DNA from: Begonia masoniana
Taxonomy: Eukaryota; Streptophyta; Magnoliopsida; Cucurbitales; Begoniaceae
Direction: 5' to 3'
Assembly (NCBI GenBank): GCA_022432975.1
Contig: CM039508.1
Coordinates: 43,340,646-43,404,645, forward strand
DNA length: 64,000 bases
The translations under genes and the position numbers were made by a program. How positions within the stretch are numbered: the stretch's first letter is position 1; each line of letters begins with the position of its first letter. This document shows, piece after piece, positions 21,110-32,718 of this stretch. The notes beneath the pieces are model-generated. The model made no database searches and was not told the origin of the DNA. It saw only the letters and a program-made list of their open reading frames with translations.

Positions 21110-23612
21110 ATGGCAGTCCGAACGTGGGTGCTAAGGATTAAAGTAATTTCTCTGTTGTGGTTGACGCAGGTAATAGTTTCTCAAGCATCATCAACAACGG
21201 CAAAGTCTGGTTGTGAAAATTTCTGCGGAAATGTCGAAATACCGTACCCTTTTGGCATGGGAAGCAATTGCTTTGTCGGCGAGGGATTTTCCATCGACTG
21301 CAACCGTGCCACCACTCCTCCGAAGCCGTTTTTGAGCAATCTTCAGAGGGAAGTGACGGCTATTTCTTTGAACGGAACTATTTCTGTCAATTTTCCGTTA
21401 ACGTCGAGCTGCAACTCAACCATTCAGTCGGTAAACTTGACCGGAACTCCTTTTGTGTTCTCCGAATTACACAACAAATTTATTGGTGTGGGTTGTAATA
21501 ACCTAGCGTTAATGGTTTTCAATGATTCCGATTTGAATACTACGAATACGATTGGTGGGTGTCTGTCTCTTTGCAATAATAAGATGCTTACTGACGGAGC
21601 CTACACCTGCAATGGAATTGACTGTTGCCAAACCACTATCCCTTCTGATCTCAAGGTGTTTGACGTAAATCTCACGAGAGTACTATGGGAAGAAGACGAA
21701 GCGGGTTGCAAATATGGATTCTTGGCGAATCAGACCTGGTTTAATTCCAATATTTCAAGTCTTTCAAACTTGGAAAGTAGGAAATTAGTGCCGGCTGTGC
21801 TTGAATGGAGTATCCCAGAGAACATGCTTAGTTTGCTTGCCGACGCTTCTAATTCAACTTATTGTGGAAATACTTCTCTCCTCAACTCATCGTCGTTGGG
21901 GAATCCAAGTTCACAAAACATTTGTTATTGCAAATGGGGATACGAAGGAAATCCTTATCTTTCTAATGGATGTCAAGGTAACCTCTCATCTTTTTCATCA
22001 TTCCTGCAAATCACAAATTTTTTCACACCAAAAAAAAAGTTTGAGTTTAGAAATGGTGAGAGAGAAAGAAAATGAGGATTTTGGCTTTTTTTTTTTTTGT
22101 TATCACTGCATATGATTGCACTGATCGCAGAGGATTTGCAGATCTAATTTACTCAAGTGCTTGTTTTTTATAGATGTGGATGAATGCAAGAATCTAGCCT
22201 TGTTTAATCCTCACAATTTTCCCAATAGACCAGTAGTTTGCCTAAATACTGTTGGGAGTTATAGGGTTGAGATTATAGTTGACCCTATCCATCGAACTCC
22301 GGCTATTGGCATAGGTAAATATGCTTCTCTTTCTCTTAAAAAACACTTCTTCTTTATCATTTAAATTCACTCTTGTTCACTGTTCGACAACTAAATTAAT
22401 AACCAAAATGCAGTTGTCATGACCGCTGCTGGAGTGTTGATTCTACTCCTCGGAGGGTGGGGGCTACACAAAGGAGTTAAAAGAAGGAAGAAAGCTAAAC
22501 AAAAGGAAAAGTTCTTCAAGAAAAATGGAGGATTGTTATTGAATCAGCACCTAGCAGAAGGAGAATTCAACGTTGAGAAAACCAAGCTATTTGATTCAAA
22601 AGAGCTCGAGAAGGCCACGGATCGGTTCAATGCAAATCGTATTTTAGGTCAAGGAGGGCAGGGTACTGTCTACAAAGGAATGCTAGCCGATGGAAAGATA
22701 GTGGCCGTGAAGAAATCGAAGAAAGTCGAAAAGAGGGTCGACGAAAGCAAGATAGAGGAGTTCGTCAATGAAGTCGTGATTTTGTCGCAAATCAATCACA
22801 GAAATATAGTGAAGCTGATGGGCTGTTGTTTGGAGACCGAGGTTCCATTGCTAGTTTATGAGTTCATTCCAAATGGAACACTTTTTCACTATCTCCATCA
22901 TCCAAATGAAGATGACATTCCTCTAACTTGGAATATGAGGATGAGAATTGCCACTGAAATTGCAGGCGCTCTTTTCTACTTGCACTCTGCAGCCTCCCAG
23001 CCTATCTATCACAGAGACATAAAGTCCTCTAACATTCTATTAGACGAAAAATATCGGGCCAAAATAGCCGACTTTGGCACCTCAAGGTCGGTTGCCATCG
23101 ACCAAACCCACGTCACCACCCAAGTGCAGGGCACTTTCGGCTACTTGGATCCCGAGTTCTTCCAATCCAGCCAATTCACCGAAAAGAGTGACGTTTACAG
23201 CTTTGGGGTCGTTTTGGCCGAGCTTTTGACCGGGCAAGAGCCGATTAGTAAAGAAAGATTGATGGAAGGAACAAGTTTGGCCTTTTATTTCATTGATTCT
23301 ATGAATGGAAACACACTTTTTGACATTCTTGATGACAGAGTTATCAAGGAAGGCAAGCGAGAAGATATCATTGTAGTTGCAAACCTTGCAAAAAGATGTT
23401 TGAGCTTGAACGGAAGAGCTCGACCAACGATGAAGGAAGTTGTCGTGGAGCTCGATTCGGTCCAGATGACGCAAAAAGGGCTTGTCGTTGGAAATACTGG
23501 AGAGGGGGATGAATTTGTGATGACAGAAGAAACTCTGCCTTGGGAGGAAGACATTTCTATGTCAACAAGGTCTGATTTGAATAGTGATACGATTAGGTTG
23601 TTAGAACCTTAA
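21110..23612 (+). CDS. WAK-like receptor kinase copy 2
   Basis: Three exons: 21110-21977, 22174-22314, 22414-23612; 735 residues. Signal peptide (~1-25), cysteine-rich GUB_WAK wall-binding region ([15 protein letters not shown]) and WAK-associated C-terminal region ([28 protein letters not shown]), a short EGF-like exon missing several cysteines, membrane segment [18 protein letters not shown] (~337-355), basic stop-transfer, and Ser/Thr kinase (~395-670) with [35 protein letters not shown] and GYLDPEFF. All catalytic residues are present. Family role: cell-wall pectin sensing and defence or growth signalling at the plasma membrane; specific ligand unknown. Frame intact across all exons, unlike copy 1. 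Confidence 0.9.
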
Positions 23613-24490
23613 ACCACAAATCTAAATCATAGAATTTAGAGAAAGTATTGTAATAACCTTATATATCTTGTACAGAAGTCAAGTCTTATGGGATGCAGTT
23701 GAATAATTAGTTTGATTGATTTTAGTATATGTTGAGAAACACTTCTCGTGTGTTGAAAGATTAGTAATTTTATGGATTTTATTAATTTTTTATACCTAAA
23801 TCTTATAAAACTTTGTACGATATAATGTGACATTTTATTTTTCATTTTTTTGTGTATTGGTTTTGGGGCAGCCTCACTTAAATTTTGAGATGTTTTGGAT
23901 GTTGATTTGAATACCGAGTGTGATTTTTTAACTATGTTGTATTAGCGTATTTACCCATTACGTTAAAAATACATATAAGGAAACGTGTTATCGAACAATT
24001 AGCTCACTAACCTTCTTCTTCTTCTTGAAAGTCCGTCAATAAATACGACTCCTGTAAGCATCTATGGCATCGTTTCTGAGTTTCCAAACAACCCCCATCA
24101 AAATTTTAAAGCCATTGTCTAATTTGAATGCTAAGTTTCTATTTTTTCGACCCTTAAACTAATCTCTAAATACTAATCTAATTTTCTGTACACTGATTAA
24201 GAAACTTTATGGGTCAAATGTCGAAGAAACTGAATTATTACCAATAAATACAAAAAATATTTCACCATAATAGTACTGATAGGATTGGCTCTTCAAAAGG
24301 GAAAAGCCGCCATTGATGAGCTTGTCGAGCTTCCTGCCACGAGAGAGAGAGATTTCCACTTTTAAACTGTAATTGGCTATGAATGGGAAAAAACTAAAAA
24401 GAGAGGGCAACTTTTTGTTTAACCAGTAGACAAAAAATGACGAAGCTTTTCCACAAAACAAGTGAAGAACAAAGGTCGTCCAAACAAACA
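23613..24490. other. Intergenic between WAK copy 2 and nsLTP
   Basis: 23613-23800 is the WAK 3' flank shared with copy 1. The remainder shows no gene. The last ~60 bp begin the nsLTP promoter homology shared with 20700-20855. Confidence 0.5.
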
Positions 24491-24551
24491 CATAACATTA
24501 AGCCAAAACTACACAACCATATCACCACCATTTTCGAGTCCCATCATCAAC

Positions 24552-24559
24552 TATAAAAA
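24552..24559 (+). promoter_or_regulatory. TATA box of nsLTP
   Basis: TATAAAAA lies 49 bp upstream of the ATG in sequence conserved with 20800-20807. Confidence 0.65.
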
Positions 24560-24607
24560 CCCATAAACACTTCTCATTGAACCACCAAAACTCAAAACAA
24601 GAGAGAG

Positions 24608-25046
24608 ATGGCGAGCATTAAGATCATAGCAGTGGCGGCAGCAGTGATAGCCATGTTCGTGGTGGCAGCCACAGCCGACGAGGAAGCAGTGAGCTGTCGG
24701 GAGGTGGACTCCGCGCTGGGTCCGTGCTTGAGGTATCTCGTCAATGGCGGGGAGCCTGGGGAAGAGTGTTGCAAAGGAGTAGAGAAACTGGAGGGGATGA
24801 CTCCAACTACACAAGATAGGCGCACAGCCTGCGAATGCGTGAAGGAAGCTGCTCTCAGAAACAAGAACATCAAAGACGAAGCCGCCAAAGAACTCCCTTC
24901 CAAATGCAAAATCACCGTCAAGATCCCCATCTCCAAAGACGTCGACTGCACAAAGTAACTGAAATTACATGCACTCTAATCTAATATTATATTTAATTAT
25001 TTATTTATTAATGCTTGATCTTGTCTTATTGTGCAGAATTGAGTAG
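24608..25046 (+). CDS. Type I non-specific lipid-transfer protein
   Basis: Exon 1 is 24608-24954 and a ten-base exon 2 is 25037-25046 (donor ACAAA/GTAACT, acceptor TTGTGCAG), giving a product ending DCTKIE, 118 residues; without splicing the frame ends DCTK. A hydrophobic signal peptide covers ~1-24. The eight cysteines are at 30, 40, 54, 55, 75, 77, 100 and 114: C-x9-C-x13-CC-x19-CxC-x22-C-x13-C, the type I pattern. The late intron is also typical. Secreted small helical proteins that bind lipids, linked to cuticle formation and defence. Intact, unlike the copy at 14861. Confidence 0.92.
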
Positions 25047-25736
25047 GAGCTTGAAAAGTTGAGGAGAAAGATGAAGAATAAAGAGGTGAAAGAGCTTCGA
25101 CATGGTTTCTTGGAAGAGAATCCATTTAATAAATAATACTATTTTAAGAGTTGACTATGGGTCAACTCTTTATATCCATCTCTTTGTGCTTCAAATCATA
25201 CAATAAAAATGGGATTTGCTATGTCATTTATAATCTTTTATAAACCTGTATATTGCAACATGCAATATTAGGTTACTTTTCTATTTCTATGTTTTTATCT
25301 TATTTTATGAAGTGACGCTCGTTAATTAGTGCAATAAATGCTTTATTTTAACTCTTTATCGTTTATCTTAATTATTGAATCAATGAACAAACGACACAAA
25401 CGATATATAAAAAAGTAAAGAGAAATCCTATCGAAGATGTTTCTATCGAGAAATAGTGACATTATTAAGAGGTTGTCTTATTAAGATCGTGTCACGTGAT
25501 ACGGTTATTTTAAAGTATGAATCGCCTAGGAAACTTAGATGCACAAAATGAAAGAGAGACCTTGCCAACTTAGATGCTTCAAATTGGTTAACAAAATGGG
25601 CAAGTTACAAAAAGAAATAAAGAGAAATTGTAATTTATACCAAAAACGATGACAAGTAAAATGACGAACAATCATACATACATACCTAGAATGTACGTAT
25701 GTATTTTGCAAGGGCAGTTTGAGCTCTGGCCAACTT
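25047..25736. other. nsLTP 3' flank and intergenic
   Basis: Probable 3' UTR to about 25250 (AATAAA-like motifs near 25200), then AT-rich DNA with no gene. Confidence 0.45.
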
Positions 25737-25744
25737 TTTTAAAG

Positions 25745-26800
25745 TAAGGGTGGGCGTGGTCCGGCTCCCAAATCTTCATTTTGGAGACCTGGATCGGACC
25801 GGAATCCGAACATTTCGGTCCGGTCCCTTTTCTCCCACCAATTTTTTTTTTGATTGCAATAAATCTGACAAACTAAATTAAGCATCCTTAACCGAGAAAG
25901 TAAATTCATTAATCAAAAACGAAATAAAATTTGAACTCAATGAATGGAGGACTAAAATCGGAAATAAGTTACTGCATTAACACCTTCGTTGATATCAGAC
26001 TCGTCGAACTCATCATAGTCTTCGAACAGGTCCATCTTTACGACTTTAGTAGCCGCCTTAGGTTCGATTTCCATTCCTAAGCTCAAACTATGACCTAATA
26101 TGCAAGAAACCCAAAACAAACTCACCCTGGTGTTAAAAAGTAAAAGTCCACAAATTACGACTGAGGAGCAGATTGTCTACAAGAAACCAATTCGGTCAAA
26201 CAGAACATCTATAAAAAAAAGGGGAAATCCCCCGATCAAAGATTTTGGGACAAATTAAGAGAAAACTCTAGAAGGACAAACATAATTAATCAAGGGAAAA
26301 TCAAATAATGTTTATAAGCATGAAATGCGTGAATCAGAGCTATGAACTTACAAAAACGCAGATATTCGAAGAAAGTGGGGATCGAGTGATGATGACCCTC
26401 GACTGCGTGTGCGTGAGGCAGGCAGGCAGCGCAGTGCGCAGGGGCTGAACGGCGAATGCTGGGGAATGAGGAGGCTGACTGACGTCCGACGGGACACGGA
26501 ACTCGGGAGTGAGGAGGCTGAGCGCAGGGGCTGAAGAACCTTCTTCGTTCTTCGACTTCAAGGTTCAAGCTTTCAGTTTGCACTTTGCTGTTTACACACT
26601 GCAGCAGCAGCCGTGCCCTAAAAGTAATTTTATTAAAGTTCGGTCAGGTCCGGGATTTCGGGAAAGTTTGGCCCTGGACCGAGAACCGGACCATTTCCTA
26701 CGGATTTCAAATTTTAATACTGGTCCAAAAACAGTGGATAACGAACCAAAAATTTCGGTCCGGTCCAGTATTTGGTCCGGTCTGGTCCTGGCCACCCCTA
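25745..26800. mobile_element. Non-autonomous hAT element
   Basis: Ends are TAAGGGTGGGCGTGGTCCGG and the inverse of TAGGGGTGGCCAGGACC, typical hAT termini, with flanking 8-mers TTTTAAAG (25737-25744) and CTTTAAAG (26801-26808), matching 7 of 8. Subterminal GGTCCGG/CCGGACC motifs repeat on both sides. No transposase core. A 40-residue acidic minus-strand frame at about 25947-26072 (EDYDEFDES) may be the C-terminal scrap of a former protein; the GC-rich part (26390-26540) resembles a leader. Confidence 0.75.
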
Positions 26801-26808
26801 CTTTAAAG

Positions 26809-27340
26809 TGTCAACGCAAATTTTGTAAAGAGCTTCGGACCGAAGCCTTGTCCATCCCAAGCCGACTACGTACTCATTTCAACGAGCTCAACCCGAACCT
26901 GTTGACTAGGCCAACTACATAATATAAACATCACTCATGTTTGTCACATACTACACAGTTAACCGAGAACTAGAAGTAGGCATTGTCTGATATTGCACTT
27001 TTGTGCGGCGATATAAGAACACGAGTCAGAGCCGAGTCTGACTCTGGTTTAACACCTCTAGAACCGAGGTAATAGATTTCTATTTGTTCATAAGATTACT
27101 CACTGTTTGTCTTCGGAAACATTCAGATTCACTGCCATGTTTTTGTTCTTCGTTGGATATATGTTTTTCTTGTGCACGGCCAGCTTATTCCCTAACTTGA
27201 TCTGTTATTAATTGGTCCTTGAGCATCTTTGAGAAATTGTTGTTGATTTAAACCGCCTTTTCCTGAGTTAAACTCAGCCATGATCCTTGATTAAATCAAG
27301 ATTATGTGTCTCCTGAACCCGAAGAGAGTCCACTGCTTCT
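26809..27340. other. 5' region of the gene at 27353
   Basis: No ORF. AACCGAG/GTAATAG at ~27071 and TTCTAG near 27341 could bound a 5'-UTR intron of the next gene. Confidence 0.35.
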
Positions 27341-27352
27341 AGATTCTTGGGC

Positions 27353-27790
27353 ATGAAGATAGTCAAGGATGTTCTAAAGCGTCATTCAGCTGATCACAAA
27401 AAGCTGAAAGTGCTCGAGGGAAAACGGGAAGAACTCGAGAGGGTCCTGAATGCCAGAAGCGGTGATATTCGTGACATGGAACAGATTGATGATAAGGTTC
27501 GAGAAATCGACCGGCAGATAAGATTTGTATGCGCTGCAACGACTAGGAGCATTTTCGATGATATTTGGGATGAAGATGAAGCTTCAATGGCAAGTTCATC
27601 AAACTCAGAATGGCCAGAAGATGATACTTTATCTTCAAAGTTAAATGGTGAAGAACAGAAGCAGACAGTGGTTGGACAGTGTGGAATCGGTCGAACCATA
27701 ATCATCAACTCGAATTCGAAAATCAAATATAGATACGAAAATGTTGCAATTACAGAGAATAATTACTATCAAAGCACGAGGAAGGAATAA
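27353..27790 (+). CDS. Small hypothetical protein with coiled coil
   Basis: A 145-residue frame from the first ATG (MKIVKD). Residues ~10-65 are highly charged and predicted by eye as a coiled coil (LEGKREELERVL, IDDKVREIDRQI). Residues ~75-110 are acidic and serine-rich. The C-terminus has a polar NSNSKIKYRYENV stretch. No family recognised. Codon composition looks plausible for a plant gene and a 5'-UTR intron is possible, but it could be a truncated gene. Confidence 0.4.
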   Translation: MKIVKDVLKRHSADHKKLKVLEGKREELERVLNARSGDIRDMEQIDDKVREIDRQIRFVCAATTRSIFDDIWDEDEASMASSSNSEWPEDDTLSSKLNGEEQKQTVVGQCGIGRTIIINSNSKIKYRYENVAITENNYYQSTRKE

Positions 27791-28313
27791 GATGATCAGC
27801 CCTGTAGGCTCATGTTGTTTTACCAAATTTGGTTAGTAGGATTTATCAGATTTTTTAGTAGAGAGTATCAAACTTTTGAAGACGAAGATCGAGAGTTCAG
27901 TGTTTCAAATTCTTTTTTGAGTCGAGTCAAGAAGCTCGTGCTTTATACTTTTTTAAAAGAATTCGTGTCAAAATAAAATTCTTAAAATTAAGTTATCCTA
28001 ATTCTTTTCGATAACAATTGCACATTTCTTTAGATTTTGTTCTTCTCTTTAAATACTTGTACATTTGAGTTGAAAAATTCGCGATTGTATTTTCATTTTC
28101 ATAGTGAATATTTTTCTCTCCTTATGGTTGTTTTTTGTTTGGATTTTTTCACATAAATCTGTGTAGGATACTTTCTTATCTTATTTTTCCTTTATTTTTT
28201 GATTTTCTAACAATTGATTTTACCGAAATTACATCCTAGATTGAAAAACTCTAACTTGAAAGCAATAAACAAGCGAACAAACAATCCAACGCAAACTAAA
28301 CAAAATGAAAAAC
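27791..28313. other. Intergenic, no feature seen
   Basis: T-rich sequence without a supportable gene; probably 3' flanks of the two neighbouring genes, which converge here. Confidence 0.5.
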
Positions 28314-28947
28314 TCAGGAATGTTGCAAAATGTACTTCTCCAATCCAAGAACAAATTCAAGTGCAGGCTTGGTAATATTCTCTTTCAAGTGAAGTCTATG
28401 ATCATCATCTCCATCTCCATCGAATCCAAACACAACCTTTACATCCACTAATGTCGCTTCTTTCTCTCCTTCTGGTGTGAGCTTGAAGCTTGTCTTGAAC
28501 GACCAATACTCCTTTTTCAGCATTGCTCCTTCGATCACTTCTGTCCCAAATGTATATGTCGCTTCATCAAGCTCCACTATTTTCTCCTTTACTGTCTTCA
28601 TCGTTCTTACTCCTTGTTAAGAAAATATATATTTTCATTTAAATAGTAATATTTTAACTGATCAAGTTCTTGATTTATCTTGATAACCCCTTTTCAGATA
28701 GTTATTTTGATACATAAAATGATAATTAAAGAAGAAATAGTGAGTGGGTTAGATGAAGATACTCACTGGGACCAAGTTGAAAGAACAGAACAGAACCGAC
28801 TCCACCGTCTCCTTCGATTATCTCTATCTTTTCAACAAAATTTGTCATTACTTTTGGAATCACAACTAGATAATCCTTTGCCATAGCTTTCCATAGTCTC
28901 TCCGCACTCACTCTCAGCTTTGCTTGAGCTGTAGCTTCCATAGCCAT
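28314..28947 (-). CDS. MLP/Bet v 1-like (PR-10 superfamily) protein 1
   Basis: Exon 1 is 28947-28767 and exon 2 is 28612-28314 (donor CCCA/GTGAGT, acceptor AACAAG), 159 residues, the normal family length, with the single intron at the family's usual place. The glycine-rich loop EGDGGVGSV and the pattern VSAERLWKAM...FVEKIEIIEGDGG..., then YTFGTEVIEG, identify the Bet v 1 fold. Such proteins have a hydrophobic cavity that binds small ligands such as hormones or metabolites, in the cytosol. Start chosen at MAMEATAQ. Tandem paralogue of 31627-32252 in the same orientation. Ligand unknown. Confidence 0.88.
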
Positions 28948-29940
28948 GGCCTTCTTCACCTTCTTCTTCTCTTTGGTTGCAGAGAAAAAAGTTGGAGCTT
29001 TTTTAAGAGATGTATGGAGAATTCTTACACCCAGAAGAGAACAAACAAAAGGGTTGGAATAGAGAATTAAAGTATTTGTTTTGATTCTATAATTAGTGTC
29101 GTTTTCCAAATAAAACATCAACAAAAGGACGAGGATTTAGAGATAGATTAAGACTTAATTATTATTGGTTTTTTTTTTTTTTTTTAACTCATTAAGAATG
29201 GGAAAATACAGACGTTTTCTTAGCGGGTGAGTTGGCTCTGCAGCTTTTCAGAAACATTCCATAAAAACTTTCATTGTCGATGAAACTGAGATTGCCTTCT
29301 TTGTGGCATTTCACCAAACATGCTATACGCATATTCAGCAAGCAACGACTTACATCAAGAATTGGATTCAGTTTCTCCATAGAAAAACTAACACATTTAT
29401 AGAATAATAATAATAAATAATTTAAAAGTTGATTGGAACTATAATAATAATAATGAGTAATAAACTTTGGGGATTCAAGATTAGTTAAACTTAAACCTTA
29501 AATCTTATTTTTGAATAAAATAAATTTTAAATTTTGAAATTTATTCAATTTAAATCATGAATATTTTTTTGAATAAAACAAACTTTAAACTTGTACTATG
29601 AATAAATTAGATTTTGCTTGATCTTGCTCCGATCATAATCAATTTGAACCGATTTTATAATATTTATATATTTTTTTAATTATAGTTTTAAAAATTAATA
29701 AAAACCAAACAAAGTAACCAACTAAAACGATTCAAAACCGAGTCTAAACCGACTAAAATTGAGGCTTAACTAAAAAATAATCTAAAATTGAAATCGAACT
29801 GCAAATAAGCTGAGAAAAACAGAAAAAACAGTTTAGAGTTCATTTTGTAATTTTGACAAATCTTCAAATTCGAGATTTATTCCGTTCATTAAAAAAGTTC
29901 AAGATTTAAGTTGAATATATCACCAAAATTTAGAAGTTTA
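28948..29940. other. Intergenic, AT-rich, degenerate MITE-like tract
   Basis: 28948-29130 is the MLP1 promoter side. 29480-29930 is rich in AACCGA/TTTAAAC motifs reminiscent of decayed hAT-type MITEs, without definable ends. No gene. Confidence 0.35.
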
Positions 29941-29941
29941 A

Positions 29942-30370
29942 TGTGACGACCCCGACCCCGCGTCGGTGCCGCCACGACCTGTACCGTGACGTGCATATAT
30001 ACTACCCTCGTCTGTTCTCATAAATTTTTTTCTTTCGTTTTCATTTATCATTTCCATTTTTTTTCATTCGTTCGTTCATTAGAGAACGGATTCAGGCATT
30101 CAATCTATATCTATCGACATTATGGCTTTAAATTTAAACCATACCCAAAATTACTCGTCTAAGGTCGGGAATTACCAAAAGAGGTTTAGGACACCAAAAC
30201 ATGTCAATTGGCATGAGTGGGGCGCGCCTTGCATTCGGTGCGCGCGCATGCCGTGGTCGCACGCGCATCGCACTACCGTCGCGCGCTCACCGCGCACCAA
30301 CCGCATGCCTCACCGCGCGCCCACCCGCGCCAGCGAGGGCCGATCGATCGGCTGAGGGCGCCGATCGATC
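29942..30370. repeat. LTR-like fragment with GC-rich core
   Basis: Starts TGTGACGACCCCGACC, the usual start of a Ty3/gypsy LTR, then a strikingly GC-rich stretch (30215-30370, many GCGC) ending in paired CGATCGATC sites at 30341 and 30362. No coding potential that I trust. Right end undefined. Confidence 0.4.
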
Positions 30371-31200
30371 AACGATCTCTCGTCACATTTAATTTGTTAT
30401 TTACCCTAATTATTATTATTATTGGTTAGCATGTATTAAGATACTATCTCTGCTACCACCATATATACTAATTCTTAAATCTATTTTTGGGTATCCAAGG
30501 CAGAAAGCAAAACTGAAGAAATCAAAAGAGATAACAAAACAAATAACTGAAATTTTATTAAAAAAATTAAAATCATCAAAGGAATAATAAAATAAAAAAC
30601 TAGAATTTAATAAGTTGAAATAGCTATAAGTATAATTGATTTTATCTTAATTAAAAGGATAGTCTGTCTTTCCGTTATATGTTTTCCCATTTGGTAGAGA
30701 AATGTCTATGAGATGGTGGAGTTCGAATAGACCACAAATCCATCGATCTACAATACTCTTGAATATCTTCAAGGTTAAGCCGCATTTAAACCTCTTTTTA
30801 GTTGTTTTATAGAATCTTTTGGCGTTCCCAGTATAATATTGTCCACTTTGCGCTAGAGCCCGCACATATTTGTTCCTAGAATTAGTCTAAGATATGTTGT
30901 ACTAGATAGAGAAGAAAATTTTACTTATATACAACTCAATTTTTACTCTTCCAAACGATATGAGATTGTGCACCACTACTAATATCGTCTAAACTCTCAC
31001 AATCAACAGATTATTGAGTCGTAATTGCCTTCACGTGGTGAGCTGCCACATATTTTTAGTTGAACATTTGAAATCATTCTTCATTTCTGTCGTGATTCTC
31101 CTTCCAGGTCGTGTCTCCCTTTCACGTCGTGATGTGTTTTATTTTTAATTTAGACCTTTTCCTCTCTATTTTTTTTTTTTTTCAAAATGATAAATCAAAA
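30371..31200. other. Intergenic, no confident gene
   Basis: AT-rich. A 72-codon minus-strand frame (30865-30647) is present but unsupported; see rejected items. Confidence 0.45.
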
Positions 31201-31208
31201 GAACACAT

Positions 31209-31523
31209 TAGGGGTGGGAATCAGTTTGGTTAAAATCGAAAACCGAACCAAAAATCTCGGTTCGTTTTGGTTTTAAGGAATTGAAAATCAATTTTGGAAC
31301 TGAATTGAACCAAATCGGTTCGGTTCTCAGATTCTTCTTTCAAAAACTGAACCGAAATGAATTTATAATATTTATATAATTTTTGAACTTTTCTATTGAA
31401 AATTACAAATTATAGACAAAAATCGATCAAAACCGACCCAAATTGAGTTTAAACCGGAGAAAACCGATACAAAAACCAAATTTAAATTGAAAAAACCGAG
31501 AATCAAAACCGATTCCACCTCTA
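31209..31523. mobile_element. hAT-type MITE, 315 bp
   Basis: Bounded by a perfect 8-bp target duplication GAACACAT (31201-31208, 31524-31531). Ends TAGGGGTGGGAATC and GATTCCACCTCTA form an imperfect TIR; the interior is dense in AACCGA/TCGGTT on both sides. Non-coding. Lies ~100 bp past the 3' end of MLP2. Confidence 0.85.
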
Positions 31524-31626
31524 GAACACATCATGCAACTACTACATTAATTTCACCTGAGTAAATTAAAAAAAAAAAAAAAAACCCTGAAAGCAAGAAA
31601 TAAGTGAGCAAGAATCAAACACAAAT

Positions 31627-32252
31627 TCAGGAATTTTGCAGAATGTACTTCTCCAAGCCAAGAAGAAATTCAAGAGCAGGCTTAATAGCATTCTCTTTGA
31701 ATTGAAGTTGACGATCATCATCTCCATCTCCATCTCCATCTAATCCAAACATAGTCTTTACATCCACTAATGTCTCTCCCTCTCCTTCTGGTTTGAGCTT
31801 GAAGCTTGTCTTGAACGAAGAATACCCTTTTTTCAGCAGTACTCCTTCAATCACTTCCAACCCAAATGTATACGTTGCTTCATCAAGCTCCACTATTTTG
31901 TCCTTCTGTGTCTTCATTGTTGTTACTCCTGCTTATATCATTACTTTTCGTTTCAAAACTAAGATTTGTAACTTGTAAACTATATTATCAGTTAATTATT
32001 GCAGCTTAATCTGGGATTCAAGTTAAATTAATCTGAAAATAAATGAGGGTGATGAAGATGAAGACACTCACTAGAACCAAGTTGAATGAACAGAACAGTG
32101 CCAACTCCTCCGTCTCCTTCAATTATCTCTATATTTTCCACAAAATCTGACATTACTTTTGGAAACACATCCAGATAATCCTTTGCCATAGCTTTCCATA
32201 GTCTCTCCGCACTGACTCCCAGCTTTACTTGAGCTGTAGCTTCCATAGCCAT
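31627..32252 (-). CDS. MLP/Bet v 1-like (PR-10 superfamily) protein 2
   Basis: Exon 1 is 32252-32072 and exon 2 is 31928-31627 (donor TTCTA/GTGAGT, acceptor AGCAG), 160 residues. Same architecture as the paralogue at 28314: VSAERLWKAMAKDYLDVFPKV..., glycine loop EGDGGVGTV, YTFGLEVIEG, C-terminal helix PALEFLLGLEKYIL. Introns are in the same place and phase. A tandem duplicate; the 2.7-kb spacer has taken up an LTR-like fragment and a hAT MITE. Confidence 0.88.
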
Positions 32253-32718
32253 AGCCTTCTTCTTCTTCTTCTTCTTCTCTCGTCCTCCTCTTTGCAGGCT
32301 AGAAAAAGCTTGAGCTTTTTTAAGAGATGTATGAAGAATATTTACACCCAGAAGCGAACAAACGAACGGGTTGGAAAAGAGGGTTAAAATAATTGTTTTT
32401 TGATTCAACAATTGCCAATTTCCAGATAAAAAAAGTTGACAAAACTGAGCACGAGAATATTAAATAGATTAAGACTTTGTTTTTTCTTTTTGTCTTTAAT
32501 TAATTAAAAAAAAGGGAAAATAGACAAGTGGCATTAGGCATTAACTACGAAATTATTAAGCTTAAGAGTATTAATCAAATGATGAACGTGATTACGATGA
32601 GATGATATTACCGATTTCCTTCCAAATAATTCTTGAGACATTCTTTCAACTTTGGAGACCTTGTATCAACAGGATTAAATTGCATGTGTACATATTGTTT
32701 AAAGAAAAAAAAAAAATT

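Noticed and set aside
26290..26922. Overlapping ORFs in the GC-rich part of the hAT element
   Set aside because: Frames open on both strands because of base composition; no recognisable domain.
30122..30429. Arg/Ala/His-rich ORFs at the GC-rich island
   Set aside because: Three overlapping frames open at once in a GCGC-rich LTR-like tract; composition artefact.
30647..30865. Minus-strand 72-codon ORF, perhaps a degraded ribosomal-protein-like fragment (FELHHLIDI)
   Set aside because: Similarity too weak and short to name; no splice or promoter support.
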